From positions 179,388-243,387 of the forward strand of contig NZ_FRFC01000001.1 in NCBI RefSeq assembly GCF_900143675.1: 64,000 nt of DNA, in the 5' to 3' direction. Source of the stretch: Candidatus Nitrosotalea sinensis. GTDB taxonomy: Archaea; Thermoproteota; Nitrososphaeria; Nitrososphaerales; Nitrosopumilaceae. The position numbers and the translations under genes were made by a program. Every line of letters begins with the position of its first letter. Within the stretch, counting starts at the first letter, position 1. This document shows positions 62,101 through 64,000 of the stretch, one piece after another. The notes beneath the pieces are model-generated. The model searched no databases and was not told the DNA's origin. It saw only the letters and a list, made by a program, of their open reading frames with translations.

Positions 62101-64000
62101 TGTCGTTGAGTGATAGTGAGTCTTGGAGATTCTTTACCGATACACGTGGGTTGACGGTATTGTCGTTGAGTGTGAGTGAGTCGTGGAGGTTGAGTATGAG
62201 TGTATTTTGTACATTGACTGTATTGTCATTGAGACCTAGTGAGTCTTGAACATTCTTGATGGATATGTGTGGGTTGACGGTATTGTCGTTGAGTGATAGT
62301 GAATCGTGGAGATTTGCTACCGATATGTGTGGGTTGACGGTATTGTCATTGAGTGATAGTGAGTCTTGGAGATTCTTTACCGATACACGTGGGTTGACGG
62401 TATTGTCGTTGAGTGTGAGTGAGTCGTGGAGGTTGAGTATGAGTGTATTTTGTACATTGACTGTATTGTCATTGAGTGTGAGTGAGTCTTGAACATTCTT
62501 GATGGATATGTGTGGGTTGACGGTATTGTCGTTGAGTGATAGTGAATCTGAGAGTGATTTTGTAAATGAGTTTTGTATGTTTACAGTGGTATCATTAAGT
62601 CCTAGTGAGTCTTGGAGGTTCTTTATCGATACACGTGGATTGACGGTATTGTCGTTGAGTATGAGTGAGTCGTGGAGATTTGTTGTAAATGTATTTTGTA
62701 CATTGACTGTGTTATCATTGAGTGTGAGTGAGTCGTGGAGGTTGAGTACTGAGACTTGTGGGTTGACGGTATTGTCATTGAGTGATAGGGAATCGTGGAG
62801 ATTTGCTACCGATATGTGTGGGTTGACGGTATTGTCGTTGAGTGTGAGTGAGTCGTGGAGGTTGAGTACTGAGACTTGTGGGTTGACGGTATTGTCATTG
62901 AGTGATAGGGAATCGGAGAGTGATTTTGTGAGTGTATTTTGTACATTGACTGTATTGTCGTTGAGTGTGAGTGAGTCTTGAACATTCTTGATGGATATGT
63001 GTGGACTGACGGTATTGTCATTGAGTGTGAGTGAGTCGTGGAGGTTGAGTACTGAGACTTGTGGGTTGACGGTATTGTCATTGAGTGTGAGTGAGTCGTG
63101 GAGGTTGAGTACTGAGACTTGTGGGTTGACGGTATTGTCATTGAGTGATAGGGAATCGGAGAGTGATTTTGTGAGTGTATTTTGTACATTGACTGTATTG
63201 TCGTTGAGTGTGAGTGAGTCTTGAACATTCTTGATGGATATGTGTGGACTGACGGTATTGTCATTTAGTCCGAGTGAGTCGGAGAGTGGCTTTGTTTGAC
63301 TGGATACGTGGGGGTTGACGGTATTGTCATTTAGTCCGAGTGAGTCTTGAAGGTTCTTGATAGATATGTGTGGACTGACGGTATTGTCATTTAGTCCGAG
63401 TGAATCTGAGAGTGGCTTTGCAAATGAGTTTTGCGTACTAATGGTATTGTCGTTGAGTGTGAGTGAGTCTTGAACATTCTTGATGGATATGTGTGGACTG
63501 ACGGTATTGTCATTTAGTCCGAGTGAGTCGGAGAGTGGCTTTGTTTGACTGGATACGTGGGGGTTGACGGTATTGTCATTTAGTCCGAGTGAGTCTTGAA
63601 GGTTCTTGATAGATATGTGTGGACTGACGGTATTGTCATTTAGTCCGAGTGAATCTGAGAGTGGCTTTGCAAATGAGTTTTGCGTACTAATGGTATTGTC
63701 ATTTAGTCCGAGTGAGTCTTGAAGGTTCTTGATAGATATGTGTGGACTGACGGTATTGTCATTTAGTCCGAGTGAGTCGGAGAGTGGCTTTGTTTGACTG
63801 GATACGTGGGGGTTGACGGTATTGTCATTTAGTCCGAGTGAGTCGGAGAGTGGCTTTGTTTGACTGGATACGTGGGGGTTGACGGTATTGTCATTTAGTC
63901 CGAGTGAGTCGGAGAGTGGCTTTGTTTGACTGGATACGTGGGGGTTGACGGTATTGTCATTTAGTCCGAGTGAGTCTTGAAGGTTCTTGATTGATCTGGT
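59102..64000 (-). CDS. Giant secreted repeat protein, C-terminal 1632 residues (5' truncated)
   Basis: The reverse frame is open from the window end to TGA 59102-59104. The TTG at 61876 is not a real start: codons run on in frame through the repeats. Visible N-terminus: about 33 repeats of 20-22 residues of the form DSL-x-L-N-D-N-T-V-N/S. Then a carboxypeptidase-regulatory-like region (ENATYTITPDPNGG, VTLIPFGPYNITMTHIPTGY), Ser/Gly-rich linkers around ASSPSPSPGSTSTG and VGGGGGTGTGFGVG, and Ig-like beta domains to the end. Seventeen N-x-S/T sequons occur after the repeats and only about three Cys pairs. No sortase or membrane anchor is seen. Probably an extracellular adhesin or cell-surface stalk and an AglB substrate (inference). 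Confidence 0.85.
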   Translation of the reverse strand, partial: TRSIKNLQDSLGLNDNTVNPHVSSQTKPLSDSLGLNDNTVNPHVSSQTKPLSDSLGLNDNTVNPHVSSQTKPLSDSLGLNDNTVSPHISIKNLQDSLGLNDNTISTQNSFAKPLSDSLGLNDNTVSPHISIKNLQDSLGLNDNTVNPHVSSQTKPLSDSLGLNDNTVSPHISIKNVQDSLTLNDNTISTQNSFAKPLSDSLGLNDNTVSPHISIKNLQDSLGLNDNTVNPHVSSQTKPLSDSLGLNDNTVSPHISIKNVQDSLTLNDNTVNVQNTLTKSLSDSLSLNDNTVNPQVSVLNLHDSLTLNDNTVNPQVSVLNLHDSLTLNDNTVSPHISIKNVQDSLTLNDNTVNVQNTLTKSLSDSLSLNDNTVNPQVSVLNLHDSLTLNDNTVNPHISVANLHDSLSLNDNTVNPQVSVLNLHDSLTLNDNTVNVQNTFTTNLHDSLILNDNTVNPRVSIKNLQDSLGLNDTTVNIQNSFTKSLSDSLSLNDNTVNPHISIKNVQDSLTLNDNTVNVQNTLILNLHDSLTLNDNTVNPRVSVKNLQDSLSLNDNTVNPHISVANLHDSLSLNDNTVNPHISIKNVQDSLGLNDNTVNVQNTLILNLHDSLTLNDNTVNPRVSVKNLQDSLSLNDNSVNTRASITKLFPESLTLNDNTVSAQASITKSLSDSLGLNDSAITTQKSFTQSLSDSLSLTHSIKFKGGVKIQALDENNHLVENATYTITPDPNGGPSSEVAIDGGAFDHDGIHNGVTVVTLIPFGPYNITMTHIPTGYNVLGNSTIYTVDNSNINGTSIFRLVAVSTNLNTLPKTVITSAPNLNGTTLDTWKSSFNAIKVNGSTSTVIDAVQNLPPIISAGNVNQSQVTSAINSQASVLLQTSSFSQNTPGSDIIKSLGVPTYSVPKSASVVSVVPTVIAAPDASSASQSITTPPLDKIVPGQQMYIPVQSSIIPPTGGLKLMDIKSNSSSPSSNATNDWFVIKTINSLPSSKPALPSNDKLSLYINVTYAYEENHRGFNWGDPHNFATPPKLTLQLPKNPSGVKVDSNGCPASDIFVYDPSTNSWTTNPVTIISTAPTAGNSNSCDVVVQTQHFSQFALGAPPASSPSPSPGSTSTGTSSVGGGGGTGTGFGVGTYGTASNNGGGAGPYLKIEKISYETCDNQTAIIQVATDVSDVDPMVIVRTSVTGVVSAQLLANQPYAQENSNSTIRHLVYQASLSPKETSFEVVALESINHNIFSVGKTVTVNGCGENLDYTQTEITISPVQVDLSAPKIFDVRAQVGNGTKQPADSTQFVDNKPLTVYAIVDTPTQMTSAELRSASISDNSGQYNAVTMNVVPLQISNSTYLLSGTISSGLLQTPAVKYWVHVENSANKKTDSDIYTIGVKPSYPIIGSIDLDVKGARAEGTTGHPTAYFVNNSTGPVYGNIVLVANGTIVYASQPQIFNTGQTKVNLEWKTNTVGKISSYRLETRAEIFGNEIVDNTPPNTVTFPGTYNMPLSHISTVKDVLLGNVTVAKASVLYSSFVNDGTMRYKVVSPDGTCVIGPSDSCLVSSSTIGQAGGIKSITLGDQVYRVRYTGSDDSLERFSITSADSLGGDWKVEIDSTNTMAPVAHAMDDTILKVKYRAVDTPFITENP
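61950..64000 (-). repeat. Coding tandem repeats of 60, 63 or 66 bp (about 33 copies)
   Basis: Units are anchored on ATTGTC(A/G)TT (reverse strand N-D-N) at regular 60-, 63- or 66-base steps, encoding 20, 21 or 22 residues such as PHISVANLHDSLSLNDNTVN. All step lengths are multiples of three, so the reading frame is kept. Near the window end larger blocks recur: 249 bp from 63291 is copied from 63540, and a 66-bp unit runs three or more times from about 63780. Repeats become more identical toward 64000, i.e. toward the protein N-terminus. Confidence 0.93.

Noticed and set aside
61947..63224. A series of forward frames of 78-160 residues rich in L-T-V-L-S-L-S-x-S-E-S
   Set aside because: They are mirror frames of the coding repeat array; the reverse frame is continuous through all repeats into a sequon-rich extracellular protein, while forward frames are broken every few units.
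62806..63264. Reverse-strand 152-residue frame of T-I-P-S-T-H-K-S-Q-Y-type repeats
   Set aside because: It is a different phase of the same repeats; open only because the 60-66-bp units lack stops in that phase, and it does not connect to the non-repeat domain.
61950..64000. Possible CRISPR array
   Set aside because: Repeats are head-to-tail coding units of 60-66 bp with no unique spacers of constant length and no cas genes nearby.

Overview
The window looks like a chromosomal segment of an ammonia-oxidising-type archaeon (Nitrososphaerota/Thaumarchaeota, probably Nitrosopumilales-like). The evidence is a set of archaeal information-processing genes: Orc1/Cdc6, an OB-fold replication protein A, PriS/PriL primase, aIF2 alpha and gamma, eS6, Nop10, an Sm-like protein, AglB and two tRNAs without encoded CCA. 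It also has traits known from this phylum: an aerobic-type cobalamin gene set (cbiD, cbiG, cbiX, cbiC, cbiA, cobO) and a bacterial-type MetK. The genus call is inference. Non-ATG starts (TTG, GTG, probably ATT) are common.

Region 1 (1 to about 20.2 kb) is a strongly AT-rich surface-glycan locus. It holds a truncated multi-pass membrane protein, several GT4 and GT2 glycosyltransferases, two methyltransferases (one with an N-terminal DUF4214), a sulfotransferase with a C-terminal DUF4214, a Wzm/Wzt-type ABC exporter, two GDP-mannose 4,6-dehydratase paralogues (one with an altered active site), a GNAT acetyltransferase, a NodB-type deacetylase, a flippase-like membrane protein, a phosphoglucose/phosphomannose isomerase and an FAD oxidoreductase. 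Together they could make, decorate (deoxy-sugar, methyl, sulfate, acetyl) and export a polysaccharide or glycan. The mixed strands and base composition suggest an exchangeable accessory island.

Region 2 (20.2 to 35.7 kb) has visibly higher GC. It carries one more GT4, orc1/cdc6 with an ORB-like palindrome at its 5' end (possible replication origin), two HicBA toxin-antitoxin pairs converging on tRNA-Gln, a DrrAB-like ABC exporter, RPA, an Lhr-type helicase preceded by an overlapping 42-residue membrane microprotein, a RadB-like ATPase, an Sm-like protein, MetK and a J-domain membrane protein.

Region 3 (35.7 to 42.5 kb) is the cobalamin block: cbiD-cbiG-cbiX-cbiC forward, then cbiA and a geranylgeranyl-reductase-like gene on the reverse strand, then cobO forward. 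Region 4 (42.5 to 59.1 kb) is a housekeeping block: aIF2 alpha and Nop10, AglB fused to an extracellular cyclophilin domain, eS6/aIF2 gamma/PIN/metallo-hydrolase, two zinc-ribbon microproteins, tRNA-Gly(CCC), HIT, a C39-like/TPR protein, a glutamine amidotransferase, UPF0182, PriS/PriL, endonuclease IV and GlyRS.

Region 5 (59.1 kb to the end, reverse strand) is the C-terminal 1632 residues of a giant secreted protein. Its visible N-terminal part is an array of about 33 repeats of 20 to 22 residues, followed by a sequon-rich extracellular region. It is a plausible substrate for the AglB-cyclophilin fusion. Apart from the 2-kb repeat array, which is itself coding, no gene-free stretch exceeds about 210 bases.
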